Source: Corynebacterium casei LMG S-19264 (lineage in GTDB: Bacteria; Actinomycetota; Actinomycetes; Mycobacteriales; Mycobacteriaceae). Taken from it: 64,000 nt of DNA. A model generated the notes under the pieces. It was not told the DNA's origin, made no database searches, and saw nothing but the letters and a program-made list of their open reading frames with translations. A program made the position numbers and the translations under genes. The stretch is from positions 662,009-726,008 of the forward strand of contig NZ_CP004350.1 of assembly GCF_000550785.1 (NCBI RefSeq). Direction: 5' to 3'. This document shows positions 44,940-53,625 of this stretch, in pieces (the stretch's first letter is position 1; every line of letters begins with the position of its first letter).

Positions 44940-47900
44940 GTGGTCGATTCCGCGCTTCCATCGTTCAAGAAGATTCTGGTCGCTAACCGCGGCGAGATTG
45001 CAGTTCGTGCATTCCGCGCCGCTTATGAGACCGGAGCTAAGACTGTTGCAATTTATCCTCGTGAGGACCGCAACTCCTTCCACCGCGCTTTCGCGGATGA
45101 AGCAGTTCGCATTGGAGTTGAGGGCCAGCCCGTCAAGGCTTACCTCAATATTGATGAAGTCATTCGCGCTGCAAAGAAGTCTGGTGCGGACGCTGTCTAC
45201 CCCGGCTACGGTTTCCTCTCCGAGCGCGCAGAGCTAGCGCGTGCGTGTGAAGCTGAGGGCATCAAATTCATCGGCCCATCACCATCCACGCTGGACCTGA
45301 CCGGTGATAAGGCAGCAGCAGTGGAAGCTGCAACTGCCGCTGGTCTGCCAACGTTGCATGACTCCAAGGCGTCCACTGATGTGGATGAGCTTTTTGAGGC
45401 ATCGAAGGATTTTGAGTACCCAATGTTCGCCAAGGCTTTGGCCGGCGGCGGTGGACGCGGCATGCGTTTCATTGAAAATGAAAAAGAATTCAAGGAGCGC
45501 GTAGCTGAAGCTTCCCGTGAAGCAGAGACTGCTTTCGGTGACGGCCGCGTCTACTTGGAGACCGCTGTTATCAAGCCGCAGCACATTGAGGTGCAGATTC
45601 TTGCGGATGGCAAGGGCAATGTCATGCACTTATTTGAGCGTGACTGCTCCGTACAGCGTCGCCACCAGAAGGTAGTGGAGATTGCTCCAGCGCCTTACCT
45701 GGATCCAGAATTGCGTGACCGCATCTGCCAGGATGCCGTGAACTTCTGTAAGCACATCAACTACGAAGGTGCTGGCACCGTTGAGTTCTTGGTTGATGAA
45801 CGCGGCAACCACGTGTTCATTGAAATGAACCCACGCGTGCAGGTGGAGCACACCGTGACTGAGGAAGTCACGGGCATTGACATTGTGAAGTCACAGATGC
45901 AGATTGCTGCGGGCGCAACCCTGGAAGACTTGGGCCTGAGCCAGGAAGAAGTTCGCCTCAACGGTTTCGCACTGCAGTGCCGTATCACCACCGAAGATCC
46001 AAACAACGGTTTCCGCCCAGATACCGGCACCCTGACTGCGTACCGTTCGCCGGGTGGCGCAGGTGTTCGTCTGGACGGCGCTACCTCCGTCGGTGCGGAA
46101 ATCTCACCTAACTTTGACTCCCTGCTGGTGAAGATGACCTGCCGTGGCAAGGACTTCCCACAGGCTGTGCAGCGTTCTCGCCGTGCACTGAAGGAATTCA
46201 ACATCGCTGGTGTTGCTACCAACATTGGATTCCTTCGTGCACTGCTGCGTGAGCCAGATTTCGTGAGCAAGCGCATTGACACCGGCTTCATCAACAACCA
46301 CCCAGATTTGCTCAAGGCTCCTCCTGCATCCAATGAGCAGGACCGAATCCTGGAGTACCTGGCGGATGTCACGGTGAACCAGCCAAATGGCAAGCGCCCA
46401 ACGGACCTGCGTCCATTCGATAAGCTGCCAAAGATTGACCGCCAGAATGTGAATCTGCCACGCGGTTCCCGCGACGATTTGCTGGAGCTGGGACCACAGG
46501 GCTTCGCGGAGAAGCTACGTAACCAGTCTGCTCTGGCAGTTACTGACACCACCTTCCGTGACGCACACCAGTCTTTGCTTGCAACCCGCGTGCGCGGTAC
46601 CGCTTTGGTTACCGCAGCTGAGCACGTAGCGCGCCTGACCCCAGAGCTGTATTCCGTCGAGGCATGGGGCGGTGCAACCTATGACGTAGCTATGCGCTTC
46701 CTCTTTGAGGACCCTTGGCAGCGTCTGGACTTGCTACGTGAGGCAATGCCGAACGTGAACATTCAGATGTTGCTGCGTGGCCGCAACACCGTGGGTTACA
46801 CCCCATACCCAGACAGCGTGTGCCGCGCATTCGTGCAGGAAGCGGCAAAGTCCGGTGTGGATGTATTCCGTATCTTCGATGCGCTCAATGACGTCTCCCA
46901 GATGCGTCCTGCAATTGAGGCAGTACTGGAAACCAACACCACCGTGGCTGAGGTTGCCATGGCATACTCCGGCAACTTGAGCGATCCGAATGAAAAGCTC
47001 TACACGCTGGATTACTACCTCAACCTGGCGGAAGAGATTGTGAAGACCGGTGCCCACGTGCTGGCGATTAAGGACATGGCTGGTTTGCTGCGTCCAGAGT
47101 CTGCCGCAACGTTGGTCACTGAGCTGCGCAAGAACTTTGATCTGCCAATTCACGTGCACACCCATGACACTGCGGGTGGCCAGTTGGCTACCTACTACGC
47201 GGCAGCCATGGCTGGTGCAGATGCTGTCGATGGCGCTTCGGCGCCACTGGCGGGCACCACCTCCCAGCCATCCTTGTCCGCCATCGTCGGTGCTTTCGCG
47301 AATACTTCCCGCGATACGAAGATTGACCTGGAAGCAATTTCCAACATGGAGCCTTACTGGGAAGCAGTGCGCCAGCTGTACGCGCCATTTGAAAACGGTA
47401 TTCCTGGCCCAACGGGCCGTGTGTACAAGCATGAGATTCCTGGTGGTCAGCTTTCCAACCTGCGTGCGCAGGCATCCGCATTGGGCTTGGCAGACCGCTT
47501 CGAGGTCATCGAAGACAACTACGCTGCCGTTAATGAGATGCTGGGCCGCCCAACCAAGGTGACTCCATCCTCCAAGGTGGTTGGTGACTTGGCACTGCAC
47601 CTGGTCGGTGCAGGTGTTGACCCGGCGGACTTTGAAGAGAACCCAACTAGGTACGACATCCCGGATTCGGTTATTGCCTTCCTCCGCGGTGAACTTGGTA
47701 CTCCTCCTGGTGGCTGGCCACCGCTGCGTGACAAGATTTTGTCGGGCCGCACTGGTGAGCTCAAGCTCAGCGAGGTCCCAGCAGAAGAAGCAGCGCACCT
47801 TGAATCCGAGGATTCTTCCGAGCGTCGCCCATCTCTGAACCGCCTGCTGTTCCCGAAGCAGTGGGATGAGTTCAATGAGTTCCGTCGCCACTACGGCAAT

Positions 47901-48371
47901 ACTGAAGCGTTGAATGATGCGGACTTCTTCTACGGCCTCAATGAGGGCGAAGAGCGCATTATCCACCTCTTTCCAGAAGGCTCCAACGACCGTGCTGATT
48001 TGAAGCAGATGGTTGTGCGTCTTGATGCTGTCGGTGAGCCAGATGAGAAGGGCATGCGCTCTGTCATCCTGAACGTCAACGGTCAGATTCGTCCACTCAA
48101 GGTCCGTGACCAGTCCGTAGAGTCCGTGACCGCCACCGTGGAAAAGGCTGACCCGAAGCAGGAAGGCCACGTGGCTGCTCCATTCTCCGGCGTTGTGAAC
48201 CCAACCGTTCAAGCCGGTGATGAAGTCAAGGCAGGCGACCAGGTTGCTGTCATTGAAGCAATGAAAATGGAAGCATCCATCTCTGCAACCAAGGACGGCA
48301 AGATTGAGCGCGTTGCCATTGCACAGGCAACCAAGGTTGAAGGCGGCGACCTCATCGCAGTCATCAGCTAA
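44940..48371 (+). CDS. pyc: Pyruvate carboxylase
   Basis: Biotin enzyme making oxaloacetate from pyruvate, the main anaplerotic step in corynebacteria. From GTG 44940, behind GAAAGGA with 9 nt spacing, it has 1143 residues. An ATG at 44922 has no Shine-Dalgarno. Order: biotin carboxylase ([29 protein letters not shown]), carboxyltransferase from about residue 530 (TDTTFRDAHQSLLATRVR; HVHTHDTAGGQL), and C-terminal biotin domain with EAMKMEAS. It follows a structured leader and a palindrome, both suggesting regulation. Confidence 0.97.
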   Translation: MVDSALPSFKKILVANRGEIAVRAFRAAYETGAKTVAIYPREDRNSFHRAFADEAVRIGVEGQPVKAYLNIDEVIRAAKKSGADAVYPGYGFLSERAELARACEAEGIKFIGPSPSTLDLTGDKAAAVEAATAAGLPTLHDSKASTDVDELFEASKDFEYPMFAKALAGGGGRGMRFIENEKEFKERVAEASREAETAFGDGRVYLETAVIKPQHIEVQILADGKGNVMHLFERDCSVQRRHQKVVEIAPAPYLDPELRDRICQDAVNFCKHINYEGAGTVEFLVDERGNHVFIEMNPRVQVEHTVTEEVTGIDIVKSQMQIAAGATLEDLGLSQEEVRLNGFALQCRITTEDPNNGFRPDTGTLTAYRSPGGAGVRLDGATSVGAEISPNFDSLLVKMTCRGKDFPQAVQRSRRALKEFNIAGVATNIGFLRALLREPDFVSKRIDTGFINNHPDLLKAPPASNEQDRILEYLADVTVNQPNGKRPTDLRPFDKLPKIDRQNVNLPRGSRDDLLELGPQGFAEKLRNQSALAVTDTTFRDAHQSLLATRVRGTALVTAAEHVARLTPELYSVEAWGGATYDVAMRFLFEDPWQRLDLLREAMPNVNIQMLLRGRNTVGYTPYPDSVCRAFVQEAAKSGVDVFRIFDALNDVSQMRPAIEAVLETNTTVAEVAMAYSGNLSDPNEKLYTLDYYLNLAEEIVKTGAHVLAIKDMAGLLRPESAATLVTELRKNFDLPIHVHTHDTAGGQLATYYAAAMAGADAVDGASAPLAGTTSQPSLSAIVGAFANTSRDTKIDLEAISNMEPYWEAVRQLYAPFENGIPGPTGRVYKHEIPGGQLSNLRAQASALGLADRFEVIEDNYAAVNEMLGRPTKVTPSSKVVGDLALHLVGAGVDPADFEENPTRYDIPDSVIAFLRGELGTPPGGWPPLRDKILSGRTGELKLSEVPAEEAAHLESEDSSERRPSLNRLLFPKQWDEFNEFRRHYGNTEALNDADFFYGLNEGEERIIHLFPEGSNDRADLKQMVVRLDAVGEPDEKGMRSVILNVNGQIRPLKVRDQSVESVTATVEKADPKQEGHVAAPFSGVVNPTVQAGDEVKAGDQVAVIEAMKMEASISATKDGKIERVAIAQATKVEGGDLIAVIS

Positions 48372-48426
48372 GCCGTAGGCGGCAGGGGAGAGCTAAGAAT
48401 TAGCGCTCCCTACGGCCTGCGCAGCG

Positions 48427-48465
48427 ATGCCCTCTACATCCCACAAGATGGGAAGTAGAGGGCAT
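48427..48465. terminator. Terminator between pyc and the acetyltransferase gene
   Basis: ATGCCCTCTAC and GTAGAGGGCAT form an 11-bp outer stem, with an inner ATCCCACAAGATGGGA hairpin. TGTGCGTTTT follows on the plus strand. It lies between two convergent genes. Confidence 0.8.
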
Positions 48466-48484
48466 TGTGCGTTTTATGCAGTAA

Positions 48485-49054
48485 TTAGAAGTACTTGATC
48501 ATCGCGCCTGGCGCAGCATTCGGGATATCAATATCGCTAAAGCCTGCTGCTTCATAAAGCTTGCGTGCACGTGGGTTTTCAGAATCTACCCACAAAGCAA
48601 CAGCCGGTGCATCTTGCTGGCGGGCAAGCTCCACAACATTATCCAGCAGAATCTTGCCCAGGCCCTGTCCCGCGTAGCGGCGCTCAACGGCAATGCACAG
48701 CTCGGGGATTGATTCAGGATCAAACTCGGTGGCCCACAAGCTTTCATCATGTGGGTCAGCGTCTGGTGATTGTGGGCCCATGTAAGCCGCACCCTTTTCA
48801 TCGCCAGTGAAGTAGCGCAACCAGGCGCCACCAGCAGGAACCTCAAAGTTGGAGAAGGCCAGCACGCCGCCATCTACCAGGGGAGACCAATCGCCCACGT
48901 AGCGCTGAACATCCGGAATATGTGATTCCGGGAGAGCTTCAGATTCATCCCCGAATACTGACGTGAGGTAGAGGAGACGCAGTAGGTAAGTGCGGTCTTC
49001 TTCTTGGGCAATGCGGACACGAAGTTGAGTGTCATTAACGTTGCTGAGATCCAT
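48485..49054 (-). CDS. GNAT-family N-acetyltransferase
   Basis: From ATG 49054 (MDLSNVNDTQLRVR) it has 189 residues; the frame is open further upstream, but those residues look unconserved. The acetyl-CoA-binding motif is ELCIAVERRYAGQGLGKILLDNVVELA (R/QxxGxG/A as RRYAGQGLG), followed by VALWVDSENPRARKLYEAAGF, the standard GNAT motif B. The substrate is unknown. It stands alone. Confidence 0.85.
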   Translation of the reverse strand: MDLSNVNDTQLRVRIAQEEDRTYLLRLLYLTSVFGDESEALPESHIPDVQRYVGDWSPLVDGGVLAFSNFEVPAGGAWLRYFTGDEKGAAYMGPQSPDADPHDESLWATEFDPESIPELCIAVERRYAGQGLGKILLDNVVELARQQDAPAVALWVDSENPRARKLYEAAGFSDIDIPNAAPGAMIKYF

Positions 49055-49230
49055 GCCCCTGAGCATAATCAGGCTGCTGCTGTAATGACACCTAAAAATC
49101 AAAAACAAGCTTTACATCAGATAGTCGTTGTTTCATGCGCTGAGATTCCGCCAAGCGTGAATATAAATAAATGAAAATCGGTAGTTTCTTGAATTGAGCA
49201 TATGTTTCGCGGCAGGAGACCATTTGTACG

Positions 49231-49241
49231 TGTCTGACATG
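49231..49241. promoter_or_regulatory. Candidate operator upstream of the ABC importer
   Basis: TGTCTGACATG contains the palindromic core TGTC-T-GACA. Its exact reverse complement occurs at 55716-55726 upstream of the sialidase gene. The surrounding stretch 49109-49543 (about 435 bp) is AT-rich and holds no gene I can support; an 86-codon frame inside it looks like chance. Confidence 0.45.
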
Positions 49242-49543
49242 CGGAAATGTGGCTTGTGGGATATCTATCCGCCTGGAAGGCTCTTAACAATCGATTGCCG
49301 GGTAGAAAATTTTATCCGATCTACCTGTGGTTATGTAAAGTTTATATTTTTTACGTTTCCGCTTAGATTATTCAAAATGGGGGTAATTCCACCCCTTAAG
49401 TATTTTCAGTTTCATGAAAACGGCTTGAAAAGCCGGGCGGGAGGTTTACGATGAAGTGGCTGAAATGTGACCCACTGCTCTATCCGTTGACGGGAAGGGC
49501 GGAACACATTTGAGGCTTGTTTTATTGACTTCAATCGGAATGG

Positions 49544-50533
49544 ATGAGGATGTTCAAATACATCATCAAAAAGACCGCGAGTTGGATCTTGGTGGTATTC
49601 CTGGCCACCAACATCGCATACTTGCTTGCGGCTTCGTTCCTCGACCCGAAATCTAATTACGCGGCTCGACGACCCCCACTATCTGCTGATCAAATTGACC
49701 GAATTCTAACGCCGCTTAATTTAAGTGAAAATACTCCGCTGCTGGAGCGCTGGTGGAACTGGCTTTCAAGCATTCTCTTCCGCTGGGATTGGGGCAAGTC
49801 CCCAATTGGTGAAGAAGTAATTGACCAGATTGGCCATCGTGCCCTAGTCTCCGCGCAGCTGCTACTACTGGCCACCATCTTGTCCGTCATCATCGGCGTC
49901 GGACTTGGTGTCTACACGGCTTCCCGCCAATACAAGATGTCCGACCGTTTCTGGCAGTCCGCTTCCATCGTGACCATGAACGTTCACGTTGCGGTTGCAT
50001 CGCTGTTGGTTGTTGCTGGTGGTCTTTGGATTAATGACATCGCTGGACGTCGCATTGTCTACGTCACCGGTGCATCAAGCCAAAACGTTCAAGGATTCTT
50101 TCCTGCGCTCATTGATACCGCTCAGCACCTGATTTTGCCGACCATCTCCTTGGTCATCATTTCTTACGCTGGCTACCACATGATGCAGCGAACTCTTCTA
50201 CTGGACAACCTCAATGCTGACTACGTTCGTACCGCTCGTGCGAAGGGACTTACCCGCGGAAAAGCAATCCGCAAGCACGCATTACGTACCTCCATCATTC
50301 CGGTGGCAACCTCGGTTGCATTCTCCGTTCCGGGCATTTTTACCGGCGCAATTATGACGGAACAGATCTTCGCCTGGAACGGAATGGGCCAGTACTTTAT
50401 TGAAACCATCAGCCGTAATGACGTGCATGGCACAACTGCAGTGGCAGCATTCGGCGCAGTCATGGTGGCAATCTCAGCAGTACTTGCTGACATTGTTGTC
50501 GTGGCGCTGGATCCGAGAGTTCGGGTGAGCTAA
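49544..50533 (+). CDS. Opp/Dpp-type ABC permease (B subunit)
   Basis: Integral membrane protein of 329 residues with the DppB/OppB layout: N-terminal helix IIKKTASWILVVFLATNIAYLLA, five further helices, and the EAA loop TARAKGLTRGKAIRKHALRTSIIPV. The first gene of a four-gene importer. The start may be at 49544 or two codons later. It ends one base before the next ATG (TAA-ATG). It forms the channel with the C subunit that follows. Confidence 0.93.
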   Translation: MRMFKYIIKKTASWILVVFLATNIAYLLAASFLDPKSNYAARRPPLSADQIDRILTPLNLSENTPLLERWWNWLSSILFRWDWGKSPIGEEVIDQIGHRALVSAQLLLLATILSVIIGVGLGVYTASRQYKMSDRFWQSASIVTMNVHVAVASLLVVAGGLWINDIAGRRIVYVTGASSQNVQGFFPALIDTAQHLILPTISLVIISYAGYHMMQRTLLLDNLNADYVRTARAKGLTRGKAIRKHALRTSIIPVATSVAFSVPGIFTGAIMTEQIFAWNGMGQYFIETISRNDVHGTTAVAAFGAVMVAISAVLADIVVVALDPRVRVS

Positions 50534-51622
50534 ATGGATGACAAGAAGAAAGCAACACAGTCGCGCTTTAGCGCACGCAAACCAGAGCGTGGCCAACGCC
50601 GTAGCGATCTTGGCATTGACGCGGCATCCGAAAACCTTGCGCTCGGTCCACGCACCGGCACGGCAGACTTCACTCCAACCACGGAGCCAGGCGTTCCAAA
50701 GGCGCTGGGTCTTCCCACCGATGAGACTGAAGAGCTGGCATCATCCAGCTCAAGCTCGAGATTCAAAGGTACTTCCAAACTAAAGCTCTACACCCGCCGC
50801 TTCCTACGCAACCGCATGGCAGTGGTTGGCTTGCTCATCTTTATTCTCTTGGTCTTCTTCGCACTTTTCGGTGGAGTCTTTGCCAAGTGGTCATTTGATG
50901 ACCCAGACTTCCTGAACTTGGCCACCGGCCCAAGCTCTGAACACTGGTTTGGTACTGATGATGCCGGAAATGACCTATATGCACAGACAGTGCACGGTCT
51001 TGGCCGAACTCTCATCATTGCGGTGTCGGTTACCGTTGCCACCACAATCTTGTCAGCGCTCATCGGCGCAGGCGCAGCCATCTACGGCGGCGCAGTGGAA
51101 AAGGTCATTTTGACCGTCATCCACTTCCTGCTGGCTATCCCAACCTTCTTGCTCATCGCACTGTTGGTTGCTGATACCGGTGGTGACTGGAAGATGCTGA
51201 CATTCGTCCTCATCTTGTTCGGCTGGATGTATGCGGCCCGTGTCATTTGGTCACTCGCACTGAGTATTCGTGAAAACGACTACGTGCGTGCAGCGTCCTA
51301 CATGGGTGTATCCAGGCCAAAGATTGTGGTTCGACACATCGTTCCAAACATTGGCTCGCTGCTGATTATCCAGTTCGCGCTGGGCTTGGTTTCCACGGTC
51401 ATGTCAGAGACCGCCCTGTCCTTCTTGGGCCTGGGTGTGAAAATGCCAGACGTATCACTTGGTACCTTGCTGGCCGGTGGTGCGAGTGCACTGGAGTCTT
51501 CTCCATGGCGCTTCTACTTCCCTGCAGGTGTACTGACCATGCTGACCGTGTCCATGGCATACATTGCTGACGGTCTGCGCGATGCCCTTGACCCGAACTC
51601 GAATTCAGGAGGCAAAGCATGA
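50534..51622 (+). CDS. Opp/Dpp-type ABC permease (C subunit)
   Basis: Protein of 362 residues. A hydrophilic N-terminus of about 80 residues is Ser/Glu rich and unusually long, followed by the OppC segment KLYTRRFLRNRMAVVGLLIF. The coupling loop is RAASYMGVSRPKIVVRHIVPNI and the C-terminal family block is ALSFLGLGVKMPDVSLGTLL. It overlaps the ATPase gene by four bases (ATGA). Confidence 0.93.
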   Translation: MDDKKKATQSRFSARKPERGQRRSDLGIDAASENLALGPRTGTADFTPTTEPGVPKALGLPTDETEELASSSSSSRFKGTSKLKLYTRRFLRNRMAVVGLLIFILLVFFALFGGVFAKWSFDDPDFLNLATGPSSEHWFGTDDAGNDLYAQTVHGLGRTLIIAVSVTVATTILSALIGAGAAIYGGAVEKVILTVIHFLLAIPTFLLIALLVADTGGDWKMLTFVLILFGWMYAARVIWSLALSIRENDYVRAASYMGVSRPKIVVRHIVPNIGSLLIIQFALGLVSTVMSETALSFLGLGVKMPDVSLGTLLAGGASALESSPWRFYFPAGVLTMLTVSMAYIADGLRDALDPNSNSGGKA

Positions 51623-53535
51623 GTTCTCCAATTTCTCAGACTCCATTGCTCTCAGTTCGCAACCTTGAAGTTGCATTCCCTTCAGAGGCAGGACGTGTCC
51701 ATGCGGTGCGAGGTGTTGACTTTGACCTTATGCCAGGGCGCACGCTTGGCATTGTTGGTGAGTCCGGTTCAGGTAAATCAGTTACCTCCATGGCGATCAT
51801 GGGACTTTTGCCCGAATACGCACGCATTACTGGTTCCGTAAAGCTTTTGGGCCAAGAGCTCATTGGCAAAATGGATAAGGAAATGTCGAAGATTCGCGGC
51901 AAAGAAATGTCGATGATCTTCCAGGATCCACTTTCCGCTTTGACCCCCGTATTTTCCATTGGTGACCAGTTGGTTGAAGCCATTCAGGTGCATGCCAATA
52001 TCTCTAAGTCCAAGGCGGAGAAGAAGGCAATTGAGCTGCTGGATCTGGTGGGTATTCCAGAACCACACAAGCGCATCAAGAGCTTCCCACACGAGTTCTC
52101 TGGTGGTATGCGTCAGCGTGTGGTTATTGCCATCGCGATTGCGAATGACCCGCAGGTCATCATCGCCGATGAGCCAACCACCGCGTTGGACGTGACCATT
52201 CAGGCTCAGATTCTTGATGTTCTCAAGGTTGCGCAGCGGGAGACCGGTGCAGCAACCATCATGATTACCCACGACATGGGCGTGGTTGCAGGCACGGCTG
52301 ACGATGTCATGGTGATGTATGCAGGCCGCCCAGTGGAATACGGAGATGTGTTCTCCACATTCCAGGAGCCCAAGATGCCATATACCGTTGGTCTGCTTGG
52401 TTCCACGCCCCGTGTGGACCAGGCGGAGGAGTCTCCTTTGATTCCTATTAAGGGCACACCACCGAAGCTCTTGGAGCCGAAGGCGGAATGCCCGTTCGCG
52501 GCACGTTGCCCGGTCGCCATTGCAGAATGCTTGACACTGGAACCACCTTTGATTCCTATCAGTGGGGATGAATCCCGCCGCGTTGCGTGTATCCGTTCCG
52601 AAGAAATCTCTCAGGGACGAATCAACGGCGAACCGATGTATCCGATTCCAGATTTCGCGCCGGATAAGTTTGAGGGCATTCCTTTTGACCAGCGTAGGGT
52701 CACCTTGGAGGTCAAGAGCCTCAACAAGGAGTTTCCGTTGATGAAGGGCTCAGTGCTCAAGCGTCGCGTGGGCACTGTCCATGCGGTAAAGAACGTGAGC
52801 TTCGATGTCCATGAAGGCGAGTGCTTCGCCATCGTGGGTGAGTCCGGCTCCGGCAAGACCACAACCTTGCTGGAAATCATGGAGCTGAATCCACCATCAG
52901 GTTCTAGCATCGTGCTCAACGGTGTAGATGCATCGAAGCTCAATAGCAGCAAGCGACGTCAGCTGCGAAGCGATATTCAGATGGTGTTCCAGGATCCCAT
53001 GAGTTCCTTGAACCCGCGCATGACCATTCGCGAAATCATTGCGGAGCCGCTGCATTCGCTGGGCTACGACGGCAATATTGATGAACGCGTGGCCGAGCTT
53101 ATGACGACAGTTGGTCTGGAATCTCACCAGATTGACCGTTTCCCGGGACACTTCTCTGGCGGTCAGCGCCAGCGCATTGGCCTGGCTCGTGCGCTTGCCA
53201 CCAATCCTTCGCTGATTGTGTTGGACGAGCCGGTGTCCGCACTGGATGTGTCCATCCAGGCTGGCGTTATCAACCTGCTCCATGACCTCAAGCGCCGCCT
53301 GGGAATCTCCTTTGTCTTCGTCGCACACGACCTCTCTGTGGTCCGCCACCTTTCAGACAAGGTAGCCGTAATGTACAAGGGCGATTTCGTCGAGGTTGGA
53401 GATATCAAAGATGTCTTTGACAACCCGCAGCACCCATATACCAAGTCCCTGCTTTCAGCCATTCCGGTCCCAGACCCGACGGTTGAGCGTGACCGAAAAC
53501 GGATTGCGTATCAACCGGCTGAAAGCACTACCTAA
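51619..53535 (+). CDS. Opp/Dpp-type ABC ATPase, two fused ATP-binding domains
   Basis: Protein of 638 residues holding D and F subunits in one chain. Domain 1: GESGSGKSVTSMAIMGLLP, FSGGMRQRVVIAIAIA, IIADEPTTALD, then the Opp-type Cys cluster region ECPFAARCPVAIAECLT. Domain 2 from about residue 355: GESGSGKTTTLLEIMEL, FSGGQRQRIGLARALA, LIVLDEPVSALD. Fused DF proteins are found in sialic acid transporters (SatD, SiaI types) and some peptide systems. It is followed by the binding-protein gene. Confidence 0.93.
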   Translation: MSSPISQTPLLSVRNLEVAFPSEAGRVHAVRGVDFDLMPGRTLGIVGESGSGKSVTSMAIMGLLPEYARITGSVKLLGQELIGKMDKEMSKIRGKEMSMIFQDPLSALTPVFSIGDQLVEAIQVHANISKSKAEKKAIELLDLVGIPEPHKRIKSFPHEFSGGMRQRVVIAIAIANDPQVIIADEPTTALDVTIQAQILDVLKVAQRETGAATIMITHDMGVVAGTADDVMVMYAGRPVEYGDVFSTFQEPKMPYTVGLLGSTPRVDQAEESPLIPIKGTPPKLLEPKAECPFAARCPVAIAECLTLEPPLIPISGDESRRVACIRSEEISQGRINGEPMYPIPDFAPDKFEGIPFDQRRVTLEVKSLNKEFPLMKGSVLKRRVGTVHAVKNVSFDVHEGECFAIVGESGSGKTTTLLEIMELNPPSGSSIVLNGVDASKLNSSKRRQLRSDIQMVFQDPMSSLNPRMTIREIIAEPLHSLGYDGNIDERVAELMTTVGLESHQIDRFPGHFSGGQRQRIGLARALATNPSLIVLDEPVSALDVSIQAGVINLLHDLKRRLGISFVFVAHDLSVVRHLSDKVAVMYKGDFVEVGDIKDVFDNPQHPYTKSLLSAIPVPDPTVERDRKRIAYQPAESTT

Positions 53536-53625
53536 AACTGCACGTAAGTGCGATCAGAACAATTGAATATTCCAATTTCCCTTGTTGTGCCACGGCACGC
53601 TCCTTTGAAAAGAAAAGGTGTTCTC

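Noticed and set aside
44811..44987. 58-codon frame across the pyc leader and pyc start, as a possible leader peptide
   Set aside because: It runs into pyc in another frame, shows no attenuation-type codon run and has its Shine-Dalgarno too close to the ATG.
46734..48212. 492-codon minus-strand frame opposite pyc
   Set aside because: It is the complement of strongly conserved pyruvate carboxylase codons with no motif or ribosome-binding site.
49194..49454. 86-codon frame in the AT-rich gap before the ABC importer
   Set aside because: It starts with TTG without a ribosome-binding site, has mixed composition and no family resemblance.
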